64,000 nucleotides of DNA from NCBI GenBank assembly GCA_051530055.1, contig CM121341.1:12090001-12154000 (forward strand). Reading direction: 5' to 3'. Of the stretch, positions 34,566 to 46,743 are shown in pieces. The position numbers were made by a program, and so were the translations under genes. Position 1 is the first letter of the stretch. Every line of letters begins with the position of its first letter. The notes beneath the pieces were generated by a model. It made no database searches and was not told where the DNA came from. It was given only the letters and a program-made list of their open reading frames with translations. The DNA is from Neoechinorhynchus agilis (Eukaryota > Acanthocephala).

Positions 34566-36258
34566 TTTCCCCCAACGATAATAATCCAAGACATTAAATC
34601 ATATCAATTTCCACCATAATAAACAGAATTATCATCGATTTTTTGCCATCAGCCAATTTATTTGTACGATTAGAAAATACTCGACAATTTTATTATTGTT
34701 AAATCTACGTTGAGATCCGTTTTAAACCGTTTTTCAAATCGTATTTCGACTTTGATAGTTTAAAATGTTGTGCGATTATGCAGTTTATAAATTCTCAATT
34801 ATTTTCCATAAACCAATTAAATGATAGAATTAAAAATCCTTGAATAGATGCGATATTAAGTCGTATGTCGTTCAAATTTTGTTGAAAGGTTAAAAGGCTT
34901 ACTTTTCTCATTAGGCTGCCAAGCTATCGAAAAGTTCCGGTCCGTAACATTGGTAATCGGGAATTAATGGACCTTTTCCGTGAATATTATTTTTGCTTTC
35001 TCACATGGAATTGTGCGCTTTGTTTTTCAATAGCTTCTATCAAACACAAACTTAGATAATTTAATATTAAAGTTGAGCGATTAGTTATTTCTTTAAGAGC
35101 TATCACACTCAGAATTTATTTGTTGCGATTGATTTTTCGAAACTATTTCGTTCTGTACTCATTATCTGGAATTCGCATAAACGAATATATTAAAAATAAG
35201 TTATGGATGTTCTATAAAGACGATTCATGTTTTATTCTATCAATTACAAGTGCCTTATTGAATTTAAAATCCGTCTAAATATAATAGAACTTGCTACATC
35301 GCGCTTTAAAATCACATTTCGCCGTTAATTAATCAGTGATATACTCATTCTATTTACAATGTCGATATGTGAGGAAGTACCTGGGTATTTGACAAACTAA
35401 CGATGAATCCAACGAGGTTCGAAACGTCTTTAATAAATAATCATTTACCGGGTGAAGACTTCTTTTAAGATAGCAACACGATAAATTGCGCGTGATTATA
35501 ATCAAAAACTTTTTGGATTGTCTTTGATCGACAATTTATTCAGTTACGATTGTCTGCCTCTGATTTCAGGTTCGGAACTAGAATTATTTTTGAAAAAACA
35601 CAGTATTTTCAAAGAGTCGTGCTTTTGTACGATATCTAAATACTGATTTGGGTAGTTTATTATTTAGCACTTTTAGAAAATTAATTGCTCTTTTTTGCTA
35701 CAAAAGTGTATTGTTTGGACGGCTTACGACACTATTTAATCCAAAGTTCTTTAAATTTACCTTTTCGTATTTTTTTCGAAACTGAAAATCTCAACTTTCA
35801 CTGTGTTTATATTAGACATATTTCAATTTAAAAACGAAATGCAAAACGATTGGTAGTACGTTTACCAAATCTTCTTATTTCTACAACGACCCAAGAAATG
35901 TGATTGGTGAAAGATGACTGTTTTCTGTTATAACCGATCGTCGACTTCTTTTAGGGTATATTTATCCATGGGATTTTTTTCTATGATAATATTGGTTTTT
36001 CCTAAGGATTTATATTCTCGCCTTAACGTCTCATCTTTCCGTTTAAAGTTGGCGCTCATATTTTGATTGGTTGCTTGTTCCCTTTCGGCTACATTTTCCG
36101 TTCTACTTTTGACTTATAACAACAAAAAACGAATTTATCGCTCGTGTAGATAAAAGTGCATTGAAATAAAAAATACGCGGCTTACCCCTACCTCACGTTT
36201 TCCACATTCGAACGTAAGGATAACCGAAACAATAGTTTTTAAGTGGTTTAAATTAAAC
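34566..36258. other. No gene recognised
   Basis: AT-rich intergenic sequence. One PLE-type tail (35393-35432: AACGATGAATCC, AACGA, GGTTCGAAACGTC) is present. No exon with recognisable protein content was found. Confidence 0.35.
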
Positions 36259-36839
36259 ATGAACACTATATTCATTGTCATGATTGCTGTAGCATCCGGT
36301 AAGTGAGTGCCTACAACGCACAATTATATTTATAAAAATTTAGTGCAATCTTCGATTGAAGATACACCAAATAACGGTGGAATGGAACACAAGTGTAAGT
36401 ATTAGTTCAAATTCGTTTTGAATTTTTTAATTACAAAGTTCTTAGCATATGTAACGTATTTATTAATATGCTCACTAAAAACCTTTTGAGGATAAAAATC
36501 GATATAGCATTTATTACGCCATTTAATGCCCCACTTTCCTTTATTTGCTTATTTAGCCAAAATCGTAAATCGGGATGATACATTCAAATCTTCAACTATG
36601 GGTAAACTTCCATTAAAAACAAATAACAGTTAGTGAATCATTTTGGAACTTTATTCATCGCTTTCCGTACTATAGATGTTCCTTCTAAGAACATTATTGA
36701 CGCCAAAGATAATACTGATGGTTCAAAACTCAATGCCTTTGAAAAACGCGGCATTGAAGACGAAAATGTAGCAACGTTGAGATGTATTCATAAAATATTT
36801 ACCTTTTTTGCCGCACTAATTGTTATTTTTTATAGCTAA
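36259..36839 (+). CDS. Small secreted or membrane-anchored protein, four exons
   Basis: Exons 36259-36298, 36344-36394, 36557-36601 and 36676-36839 give 99 residues. All three introns are phase 1 with GT/AG ends. The product starts with a signal peptide (MNTIFIVMIAVASVQS), has a polar, Asp/Asn/Lys-rich middle with a single Cys near the end of that part, and finishes with a hydrophobic stretch (IFTFFAALIVIFYS) that could be a GPI-attachment signal or membrane helix. AATAAA starts one base after the stop codon (36840). No family is recognised. Four short exons that join in frame, with matching phases, make chance unlikely. Confidence 0.6.
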
Positions 36840-37014
36840 AATAAACGAATTCGATTTTAAAAATGGAGAATGCACATCTTATGGATTAAATATATTTTTA
36901 AAACAATATATGAGCATAGATCGAACTCACATAACATCGCCTTGTTATGAATAACACTAAATATGTATAAAAACATTTTCTATAATTATTATTTTGGTGA
37001 TAATAATCTCGGCA

Positions 37015-37150
37015 ATAGCACATTTGATTTTGATTTATTAGAAATATTTTGCGAGGTGACCTCGCCTCATCAGTCATTGCTTGTAAGTTTTTAAAGGTCA
37101 CCTCGCGAAATATATCCAATAAATCAAAATCAAATGTGCTGTTACCGGGA
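37015..37150. repeat. Fold-back element with PLE-type hairpin
   Basis: GCACATTTGATTTTGATTTATT...GCGAGGTGACC is mirrored by GGTCACCTCGC...AATAAATCAAAATCAAATGTGC. On the minus strand the left arm contains CTGATGAG followed by a GCGAGGT/ACCTCGC hairpin. The loop ATTGCTTGTAAG matches the 32.3-kb element. Confidence 0.65.
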
Positions 37151-37349
37151 TTATTATCACCAAAATAATACTTTAACTAACCCGAAGGATTTTTTATCGA
37201 TGATTTTCTATAATTTTCATGCATGTATCCTTTTTCAAATGCCCCATAAACTGTGCTGTTTTGCTCTTAGACATCGTGGTAAAGATGTCCATCCAAATTT
37301 TGGAAAAATCCCTTTAAACCTAGACCACGTCTCCTCAAAGTAAATTTTA

Positions 37350-39110
37350 ATTCACCACTCGTAGTCTCCCTCTTTCCCAACAGGAGACAAACTTCTTACT
37401 TCACAACTTTCTTTTCGTATCTATCCACATAAGAACGCATCACAACCTCATCTTCCCAATATAATCCTCCACTTTAACGAACACACTCGAACATCTCCCC
37501 CATTCCAAAAACTCGAGGAGTAAACGACTTCCCAGTTTCTTTGATTACGTGCAATTCCACCGGCGCCCGAATAACCACAAAGGTCAATCTTCCAGCCCTT
37601 CCGCATTAAAACTCTCTTTCTCCCAAATCAAGTTAATAATCATCGCTCTACCCCTACTCAAAATCACCACAAATCAACCCGCCCAATCGTAGCTGATCCA
37701 TACAAAGCCTCAAACCTAAACTCATTTCACTCAAATTTTCGAGTCGCACCCGGACTTCTCTCTTTGCGATAATCAATCGTTCTTTATCGGCATCCCGTAA
37801 CGATTCCTCCCTTAACCCACCACCCGCAATGAACAACGCAACCCCAATCTCCCTCACATCCGCACCCGATTTCCCGAAATCCAAAATTCCCTTCCCCACC
37901 ATTTTCTACTCCAATACTCGTAGCCTCCTTCCTAAACTAGATGAAAGCTCACTCATTTCATCTACCTCAAAAGCCGACGTAGTCATCTTAACATAAACGT
38001 GGCTTATCTCCCCAGTCAACAGCAATCCAGCAATCCTTCCCGGGTACTCTTCCTTCCATACATACCGCATGGACCAATTTACGTACGGCAGGTTCTCTTC
38101 AAAACCCCGATCTAGAATTCACCGCAGTCTGTTTCTCAGAGGAGCTGTAAATGGCCTTAGAGAATTCACCATTGCTGGCGCCTATCGCCCTCCGGCCCCC
38201 CGACCTGAGTCCTCCTTGCTCCAAATTGACCCTATGATGGAGCTCATAAACTCCACAAATTCGCACCATTTCTCAATTGCAGTGGACTTCAATAAACTAT
38301 TTCCTCTTCTACCCTTCTCCGAGTTGCGTCAACTTATTGACTTCCCAACTCGTCTTGACGCTCACCTCGACAAAGTGTTCACAAAATTTCGACACCTACT
38401 CATCCGCCTCTAAAATCCCTCCCCCCCCCGAACTCTGATCATTCCTCTGCTCTTATCACTCCCTTCACCGCACCTCGGCGTATTTCCTAGAAATTCATTA
38501 GGATCTCCAACCGCGACCCACCATGGATACCCCCATTCTGAAATTTCTTCAAAAGCAAGCTTCGAAGGCCCATCGCAATAACTCTCCAGACTATCCCCGT
38601 GGCTGCAAAAACTTCCTTTCCTTTAAAATTCGTTCAAGTTGCAATTCAACGTGGTGGCGGGCCGCCAAAGACTCAGTCTACGCAACCCTGATCCCTTCCC
38701 GAATTTGATCTCTTCTGAACTGAAACATGTTCTAGACTCCATCAATGAGAACTTCTGCCCTTGGTAAAATTACAACCATTGCTCTAGCTCAGACTCCACA
38801 CAAACTATCACTCCCGCAACTGGCACTTCTGTCAACTTTTCAATCCCTTAGTTTCGTTATACGAAAACAGCATCTCAAGAAATTACCTCGAAATTCGTCC
38901 TCTTAATCCGAAATCTCTAACTGGGCTCTTCGCTGCATCATCCCGAGATACTCCCTAATCTGCTCCGCCGAACTCGTCACCTCTCTCTAATCTTTCAAAA
39001 GCACTCAAAGCGCCTTCATTCCCTTCCTCCTCTTCAATTTCTACCACAGATTTCTACTTTTACTCAGACTTACAACACTCGCGTCGCCCCAACATTTTCC
39101 ATCCTTCAGG
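37350..39110 (+). mobile_element. LINE relic (endonuclease to pre-RT region)
   Basis: A pyrimidine-rich, stop-containing relic. 38069-38413 encodes a piece with FTIAGAYRPPAPRPES, then AVDFN and LIDFPTRLDAHLDKVFT, which matches the C-terminal half of the AP-endonuclease domain of CR1/Jockey-type LINEs (AYRPP, GDFN, T....LD.V.T). 38670-38960 is homologous to 1185-1480 that feeds the 225-bp array. RT core motifs are not present before the sequence changes near 39.1 kb. Confidence 0.65.
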
Positions 39111-39582
39111 TCCTCGCACAGCGCTCTATCTCCGCTCTTTCCTCGCTACTGCTCAGCCGTTTAAATGTGAATCGAATCAAAGGAAAGAGCGGAAAACAAC
39201 AATCAACAACGAACTTTTTTCCGAAAAGCTTAAATGTGATGTTATTTTATTGTTTACGTTATTTACTAACTATATATTCCATTTAGTTGGATGTACTCCC
39301 TAAAAAACTTTTGTTCTGTGCGCCAAATTTATTCGCCTAGGAGCAAGAAAGGGAATCTTGATACCTTAAAAACCGATGCCCCGCGGGATAATTCTTACAA
39401 ACATTTTGTTACTTTCTTCCTAATCTCATGGCACGGAGATCAGCCTTCATCTTCTATACTGTCCATTTCTTATTTAGTAGTATTTTCCAATTTTTTTAGA
39501 AAGTTTCATTTAATATTCTGTTCTCTATCTTTGTTGATTCCTTCCCTCCCGAAACCATTTCCTCAGGGAAGCCTTCAGCTCA

Positions 39583-39780
39583 TCATTTTCCTTTATTAAT
39601 CCTATCATCTTTTACAGCCATTTCTTTTATAATCTTTTCTAATTCCATATTAAGATCGTGTAATTTGTCCTCCAACATTTTATTGTAGGGTATTTCACTG
39701 AAAGTGTTATTAAACACTGACCATTCTGAATGAGCAGATGATTCAACTAACCGTTCCATTTTAAAATATTTTAATGCCAT
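39583..39780 (-). other. Short unassigned ORF
   Basis: 65 codons with coiled-coil-like composition (KMLEDKLHDLNMELEKIIKE). It could be an N-terminal scrap of a PLE or unrelated; no family is recognised. Confidence 0.2.
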
Positions 39781-39825
39781 CGAGTAGAAACGCCTATATA
39801 TCCCTCATGCGCCCCTCCACAATTG

Positions 39826-42165
39826 GGAAACTTAGGTTTATTCGATCGAGTTTTTCCTTCAAGGGATTCCACTCATTTTCTATACAAAGCAAGTTTTTCC
39901 TCCTCGAGATTTATTTGTAAACATGCAAATTTTCGAGGCCTCAACCTCCTTATCAAGCATCAAAAATCACATGTAGTAGTGGAGCTCATTTGATCCCTGG
40001 ACGCAGGACCATCAATTTCCGAGGTGACCCTTCACCCTATGCGCTACTGCACCACTGAGGTTATTTGTCGGAAGGACAAGAGCGAAGTTGCTGTTGTTGT
40101 CTTCCATTGTCCTCTCCGCGTTGATGAGAAGAGCTTCCTTGATCAGCCTCCTTTGAAGCCCGTTCTCCACCATTTTCACCTTCGCTCCTCCGAAGTCGAT
40201 TGTGTGGTCGTTTTGCACGGCGTGGTTGAAGATGGCCGATGACACGTCACTCCGTTTGAGTGCGTATTCATGCTGCATCATCCATTATGACGAAATGGCC
40301 AGGGAGGAGAACCGGAGAAATCGGAGTAGGGCTAACATGTCAATGATGGAAAAGAACGCGATGAAAAGACTAAAAGAAGACAAGAGCATTAGAGTGTGTC
40401 GGGCTGACAAAGGAAAAGGATTAGTGGTACTAAACACCGAGGAGTACATCAATACAGAGATGGACATAATAAAACCTGATCAATTTCAAGAATTCAAGAA
40501 AGACCCAACAAATATTAGGGAGTGCAGGTTCAACCAGTACCTGAGCGGACTAAAAGCGGCTGACAAGATCACAGAGAACTGGTATACAAAGACGAGGTCA
40601 GCCAACGCGAAGCCAGGTTTTTTGTACTTGCTCCCAAAGTTACATAAACCGTTCTTGAAGGTCCGACCGGCTATTGCATCGTACTCATCATACGGTCATA
40701 GTTTGGCAAAGGAAATCAACAATCTAATTCAGGGCCACGTCGAGATTCCAGCCTCTTACGTCAAGGACGGTCCGTTATTTGCAAAAATGATAAGAGGATA
40801 CGATACTAGCAATCAGTTCCTTTGGACAGCAGACGGTACCGCATTATTCACTAATGTACCGGGAAATGAGGCTAAGAGGTTAGCCACGAACATACTGGCG
40901 GATCGAGGCTTAGATCCAAAGCTGGAAGTATACGAGTGGACTACACTGGTGGAATATTGCACGACCAAGTCTACTTTCGTATTTGAGGACAAGTTGTACG
41001 ATCAGACGAATGGAGTAACGATGGGTTCATCGCTAGGTTCAGTGCTCGCCAACGTTTTCATGATCGAATACGAAAAAGAACTATTGGTGAAGTTTCCACA
41101 AATCAAGGCTTGGTTAGCCTTGATTCAAAATGAAGCTGGAGAAACAGGTGAACAGGAAAAACCCGTCGATAAAGTGGATAATCACCTCAGAAGACAGAAA
41201 TGATCGGATCAGCTTCTTGAACGTCTACTTACAACGAAACGGAGCGTCGATTACCACCTCGTTATTCCACAAGCCTGGTATAGAGTGGGGTCCAACTCAC
41301 TGAAAAAAATCATGGCTCCAATAGATATAAGGCTAACGCTGCCTGCAATCTATTCTGGAGAGCGCTGGAAATAGGGAGCAACAAGTATGTGACAAAAAAG
41401 AGCATAAACATCATCGAGCGGAAACTAAGAGACATTGAGTACCCAACCCACGTCATTAAGAAGGCATTGGCCCATGCAGAAGGAAAAAAAAGTAGCAGGA
41501 AAAAGGAAAAGAAGACAAGTTTAGCGAGAAGAAAACGGGATTCATCCGAGTTCATTACATTTCCCACATGGCGAAATCGACCTCGGTGAATATCATACCG
41601 TACCACTAGGCAGGAGTAAATTTGAACAGCGTTTCAAGTCGAAGCCGAGGCAACTCAAGGGCAATGATTGCGTGGTCTACTCTGTCCCCTGCAAAAACTG
41701 TGGCCATGTCTCTATATTGGACAAACGAAGCAGGGTATTTGGAAAAGAGCGCGGCAGCATGAATACGCACTCAAACGGAGTGACGTGTCATCGGCCATCT
41801 TCAACCACGCCGTGCAAAACGACCACACAATCGACTTCGGAGGAGCGAAGGTGAAAATGGTGGAGAACGGGCTTCAAAGGAGGCTGATCAAGGAAGCTCT
41901 TCTCATCAACGCGGAGAGGACAATGGAAGACAACAACAGCAACTTCGCTCTTGTCCTTCCGACAAATAACCTCAGTGGTGCAGTAGCGCATAGGGTGAAG
42001 GGTCACCTCGGAAATTGATGGTCCTGCGTCCAGGGATCAAATGAGCTCCACTACTACATGTGATTTTTGATGCTTGATAAGGAGGTTGAGGCCTCGAAAA
42101 TTTGCATCCTTGCAAATACATTTCGAGGAGGGAAAAACTCGCCGTATAGAGAAAACTTAGGTTTA
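39826..42165 (+). mobile_element. Penelope-like element with inverted terminal arms
   Basis: The centre (40290-41200) encodes PLE RT blocks in order: ADKGKGLVVLN, FLYLLPKLHKPFLKVRPAIA, a motif A region with LFTNVPGNEA, and motif B QTNGVTMGSSLGSVLANVF. 41640-42018 encodes a GIY-YIG tail region (NHAVQNDHTIDFGGAKV). The element is broken in several places. The left arm, 39826-40276, is a reverse complement of the right end, 41756-42165, including the tail structure GATGC, TTGATAAG, GAGG hairpin, GAAAATTT, GCATC (42069-42108). It is a third family compared with 12.4 and 20.3 kb. A further tail copy is at 42297-42440. Confidence 0.8.
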
Positions 42166-42296
42166 TCCTTGAAATTACAAACCTCTTTATTATGATTAGC
42201 TGAGCAGACACTTTGTTTCTTTATCACATAGAGATGTTGTATGTCCCCATTCTGAACAATTCGTGCACTGTGTTAGCAGGTAATCACGGATCGGCA

Positions 42297-42440
42297 GATT
42301 TTCGAGGCCTCAACCTCCTAATCAAGCATCTTAAATCACATGTAGTAGGGGAGCTCATTTAATCCCTGGACGCGAGACCATCAATCTCCGAGGTGACGCT
42401 CCACCCTATGCGCTACTGATCCGCGGAAGTTATTTGTCGG
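42297..42440 (-). mobile_element. Additional PLE tail copy
   Basis: About 90% identical by eye to 39925-40076 and in the same orientation as that left arm (TTTTCGAGGCCTCAACCTCC...GCGCTACTG). Confidence 0.7.
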
Positions 42441-42502
42441 AAGAGCATTCTCACCAGGAGTTCCATGCCTTCTGAACTTGTGAAAAATATTAAACTATCC
42501 CA

Positions 42503-42844
42503 TCAAGTATTTATTTGTTTCAAAATCTGAAACTCTCTGTGTTTGTTTAAGTTTCTAGGAACCATGAAATCCAGAAAATATCTCTTGACCAAATCATAAC
42601 TGGAATTATTTATCATATCCTCTCTTTTCATGCGAATACTAGAATTCTCTTCTAATCTTGGAAGCCTCGGAATTACATCCTCCAATAAACGATTTTTTAA
42701 TGACTGAGTACATAGGCGGAAGGCAGGTGATCCACTAAAATCTATAAGCATCTTTTTCTTCGCTTCGTTATTTATGAATTTCTCCACAAAAAGAGAAAGA
42801 GCAGAAACTAAACTCACCTTTTCCGCGTCACATTCCATGTCCAT
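42503..42844 (-). CDS. Unassigned ORF, 113 codons
   Basis: ATG at 42844 to a stop at 42503. The product is charged and helical-looking (MDMECDAEKVSLVSALSLFV, then FINNEAKKKMLIDFSGS, KRYFLDFMVPRNLNKHREF). No family is recognised. It lies between a PLE tail and the TATDN1 gene and may be a PLE N-terminal remnant or a host exon. Confidence 0.3.
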   Translation of the reverse strand: MDMECDAEKVSLVSALSLFVEKFINNEAKKKMLIDFSGSPAFRLCTQSLKNRLLEDVIPRLPRLEENSSIRMKREDMINNSSYDLVKRYFLDFMVPRNLNKHREFQILKQINT

Positions 42845-43026
42845 ATCCCCACCACCCCTGTCATCCTGAGGATCAGGGGGTTTTGATCATCCAAAAACGT
42901 TTTAATCGATCGGAGCCCCGTAATTTTTAGCACCAAAATTACGCATGTCATGGGTACTATAGAAATAAAATGTATTATTATATAACATTTTCCAGATAAA
43001 TAGTGACCACTAATTAACAAAGGACA

Positions 43027-44674
43027 ATGAGGCGACGATTAATAGGTAAATTCTTTTTATCTTGCATTTAAATGAAAAGGTATTTTTAGATGTGGGTGCA
43101 AATCTTACAGGTTTCATCTTTTTTTTAAATAAAACAGTACCGTTTATAATTTCGCGGTAGATTTCATGTATCAAGGAATATACAATGGACGCAAAGTTCA
43201 CCAGCGTAAAGTTATAAGATGTTATTATTTTTAAGTGCTTTCTATTTAAGAGGATCTTACAAATGTAATCAATCGTGCGGTGGAGCACAAAGTTGGCGTG
43301 GTTTGTTTATGCAGATGACATTATTAATCGTCTTTGTAAAATTAGATTATTGTGACCGGAACTAATTTGAAGACAACACAAGAAGCAATTTCATTGGCCA
43401 CATCTAACAGTAAGTCTTATTTAAGTAATCACAAAACGGGCAGTAAGTTGTCGCCTGAATAACTTCAAACTAAAAATTATTACAAAGTTTAATGTCGACT
43501 TTTGAAAACAAATAAGTTATTATTGACTAAGTTTGTGTAGGTCTCGTCGCAGGTTTGAGAATCGACTGTATTTACAAATGCATTATGAGCACAGGAAGCA
43601 TTTTGATTTCAACTAAAGTCAAAAGTGTGAAAAAGAACGTTTTATTTTTTTGAATATTTTGATTTCTATAGAATTAAGCATTTTCACCATTTAAGATAAT
43701 ATATTTTGCACGGTCGGAACGCATCCAACGAATTGCAACGAATTTTTGGTTTTTGAACGAGGTGAATGTGGCTATTTCGAAGAACTTTCATCAAAGGTAG
43801 ATCTTTGTGTTGAAAAAGTAGCCGCCATTGGCGAAATTGGACTCGGTATGATAAACCACAGGTACATTCATCATTTAACTCAATATATGCAGATTATGAA
43901 CGCCTCAATTTTTGTAATGCTAATGTACAAAAGAGGTTTTATTCGATTTCAAAGACAACATTGAAAAACTGGTTTTTAGTTGTTTTGAACTCCAATTGAA
44001 TTTGGCGAAGAAACACCGTCTTCCACTGTTCGTACATTGTCGAGCAGCTCATGATGATCTTTTTACAATTCTAAAGCGGAACATTGATGCGTATCTTAGT
44101 CCTGAACATATTTTGGTAAATTGTCGGTGGTTTTGTTGTTTCGTTTGCAAAATATAAATGCCGAAAGGTTCATTCATTCACGGGAACAGCGGATGAAGCA
44201 ACTCGATTAATACAAATGGGATGTAGTATTGGTTTGAACGGATGTTCCTTGAAAACAAAAGAAAATCTAAGCGTTATTGAGAACTGTATACCCGTTGACA
44301 GAATTCTGTTAGAGACAGGTAAATGATTTTGTTTTTCGCGTAAACTACATCCATTCGAATAGATTGCCCATGGTGTGAGATCCGGCCGACTCATGCTTCT
44401 TATGAATTTGTAAAAACAAAATTTGAATCTGTTAAGAAGGGAAAATGGTGCTCGGAAAAACTAGTGCAAGGAAGAAATGAACCTTGTCAACTAATGTATG
44501 GATACCATTTTCTTCTTTTGAGTTTTATTTACAACCCAATCGCGATCTTTAAGTCAAGTCGCAGAGGTTATTAGTCACATAAAGCAAATGGACATTGAAG
44601 ATTTCATTGAAACAGTCCACGCTAACACTTGCAGAGTATTTCCTGCATTGGAGAGGGCATCCTTTGAAGAATAA
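43027..44674 (+). CDS. TATDN1: TatD-type deoxyribonuclease (TATDN1), 11 exons
   Basis: Exons: 43027-43045, 43090-43110, 43161-43205, 43251-43300, 43346-43409, 43696-43845, 43893-43935, 43980-44115, 44168-44318, 44363-44495, 44554-44674. All introns are GT/AG; nine are 44-58 nt and one is 286 nt. Product 310 residues (human TATDN1 297). Family features: IDVGANLTD at 6-14, IIVTGTNL, TVGTHPTNCNEF, the metal ligand Glu in AAIGEIGLD near 113, His in FVHCR at 150, His in VHSFTG at 178, GLNGCSLKTKENL, and the catalytic Asp in LLETDCPWCEIRPTHAS at 227, then RNEPCQ. The enzyme is a metal-dependent nuclease of the TIM-barrel amidohydrolase type, linked to DNA fragmentation and repair. AATAAA (44671-44676) overlaps the stop codon. 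Confidence 0.93.
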
Positions 44675-44756
44675 AACAATTAATAATCGACAAATCCACT
44701 GGGCAACAATTTGGGACTTTAATCGATTTCACACAAAATTACGGTTATTCTAAACT

Positions 44757-46575
44757 TATTTTCAGGCATAGACAATAACGGATGAAAAATAAGCGCTAAT
44801 AAACCGATATAACTTTTATTGAGAAATTACTTTTATAATTGTAATTATAATGCTAATCATTCAAAATGCAGCAATGAACAAATGTTTATTAAATGAAGTT
44901 TAATGGCGGATTTAAACCAAGGATTTCCTAAAAGCGAACCGAAATTCCGATCACAATTGCCCATCACGTTCAGATCGAACTGGAATATCGTTCCGCGAAA
45001 TAATCAAACATTGGTCCAACCTTTATTATTTAAAATATTTAGCTATTTCAATTAACATGAATTTTTCATTATTCGACCATTAGAACGCTATTTTAATAAT
45101 TGTAATTATAATGCTAATCATTCAAAATGCAGCAATAAGCAAATGTTTATTAAATGAAGATTAATGGCGAGTTTAAACCAAGGATTTCCTAAAAGCGAAC
45201 CGAAATTCCGATCACAATTGCCCATCACGTTCAGATCGAACTGGAATATCGTACCGCGAAATGGCCAAACATTCACACAAATTTTATGTTTATATCATTC
45301 AGCTATTAAAATTAACATAGATTTTCCATTATTCGACCATTAAGACGCAATTTAAATAATTGTAATTATAATTCTAATTGTTCAAAATACAACAATGAAC
45401 GAATGTTTCTTAAATGAAGATTAATGGCGGATTTAAACTAAGGATTTTCTAAAAGCGAACCAAGGTTCCGATCGCAATATCCCATCACGTTCGGATCGAA
45501 CTGGGATGTCGTTCCCCGAAATGGTCAAATATTCACGCAACCTTTATTGTTTAAAATATTCAGCTATTTCAATAAACATGAATTTTTCATTTTTCGAACA
45601 TTAAAACACTATTTTAATAAATGTAATTATTGTTTTTATCGTTTAAAATGCAACAAATAACGAATGTTTCTTAAATGAAGATTAATGGCAGATTTCAACT
45701 AAATATTTTCTAATAGCGAACCGAAATTCCGATCACAATTGCCCATCACGTTCAGATCGAACTGGAATATCGTTGCGCGAAATAATCAAACATTGGTCCA
45801 ACCTTTATTATTTAAAATATTCAGCTATTTCAATTAACATGAATTTTTCATTATTCGACCATTAAAACACTATGTTAATAAATGTAATTATTGTTTTTAT
45901 CGTTTAAAATGCAACAAATAACGAATGTTTCTTAAATGAAGATTAATGACGGGTTTCAACTAAGGATTTTCGAAAAGCGAACCAAGATTCCAATCACAAT
46001 TGCCCATCACGTTCAGATCGAACTGGAATACCGTTCCGCGAAATGGTCAAATATTCACGCAACCTTTATTGTTTAAAATATTCAGCTATTTCAATTAACA
46101 TGAATTTTTCATTATCCGAATATTAAGACGCTATTTTAATAAATGTAATTATAATGCTAATCGTTCAAAATGCAACAAATAACGAATGTTTCTTAAATGA
46201 AGGTTAATGGCGGAATTCAACTGAGGATTTTCTAATAGCGTACCGAGATTCCGATCGCAATATCCCATCACGATCGGATCGAACTGGAATATCGTTCCGC
46301 CAAATGGTCAAACATTCATACAACCTTTATTGTTTAAAATATTCAGCTATTTCAATTAACATGAATTTTTCATTATTCGACCATTAAAACACTATTTTAA
46401 TAAATGTAATTATAATGCTAATCGTTCAAAATGCAAAAAATAACGAATGTTTCTTAAATGAAGGTTAATGGCGGAATTCAACTCAAGATTTTTTTAATAG
46501 CGAACCGAGATTCTGATCACAATATCCCATCACGTTCGGATCGAACTGGAATGTCGTTCTGCGAAATGCTCCCAT
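44757..46575. repeat. 261-bp tandem array, seven copies
   Basis: The anchor CCATCACGTTCAGATCGAAC recurs at 44961, 45222, 45482, 45743, 46004, 46265 and 46527, a spacing of 260-262 bp. Units differ by scattered substitutions, so the array is not brand new. No coding content is seen. It fills the space between TATDN1 and the ShKT gene and ends about 200 bp before that gene's start codon. Confidence 0.9.
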
Positions 46576-46737
46576 TATTTCTTAATCATTTGTCTACAGT
46601 GCATTTATTATGTTCTGTTTGTCTTACAAGGACACTTACAGAAGGCACACGGCGTTACCAGCCACTAAAACAGCTCACAATCACTCCAACCGATGTAATC
46701 GGCATAAAGATGTTGTTTTATGTTCTTATCGAACTGC

Positions 46738-46743
46738 TATAAA
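46738..46743 (+). promoter_or_regulatory. TATA box of the ShKT gene
   Basis: TATAAA lies 33 nt upstream of the ATG at 46776, so the 5' UTR would be very short. Confidence 0.55.

Noticed and set aside
39291-39599. 102-codon plus-strand ORF
   Set aside because: Hydrophobic, low-complexity composition (Phe/Ser/Leu-rich) in an AT/pyrimidine-rich region; no start context or homology.
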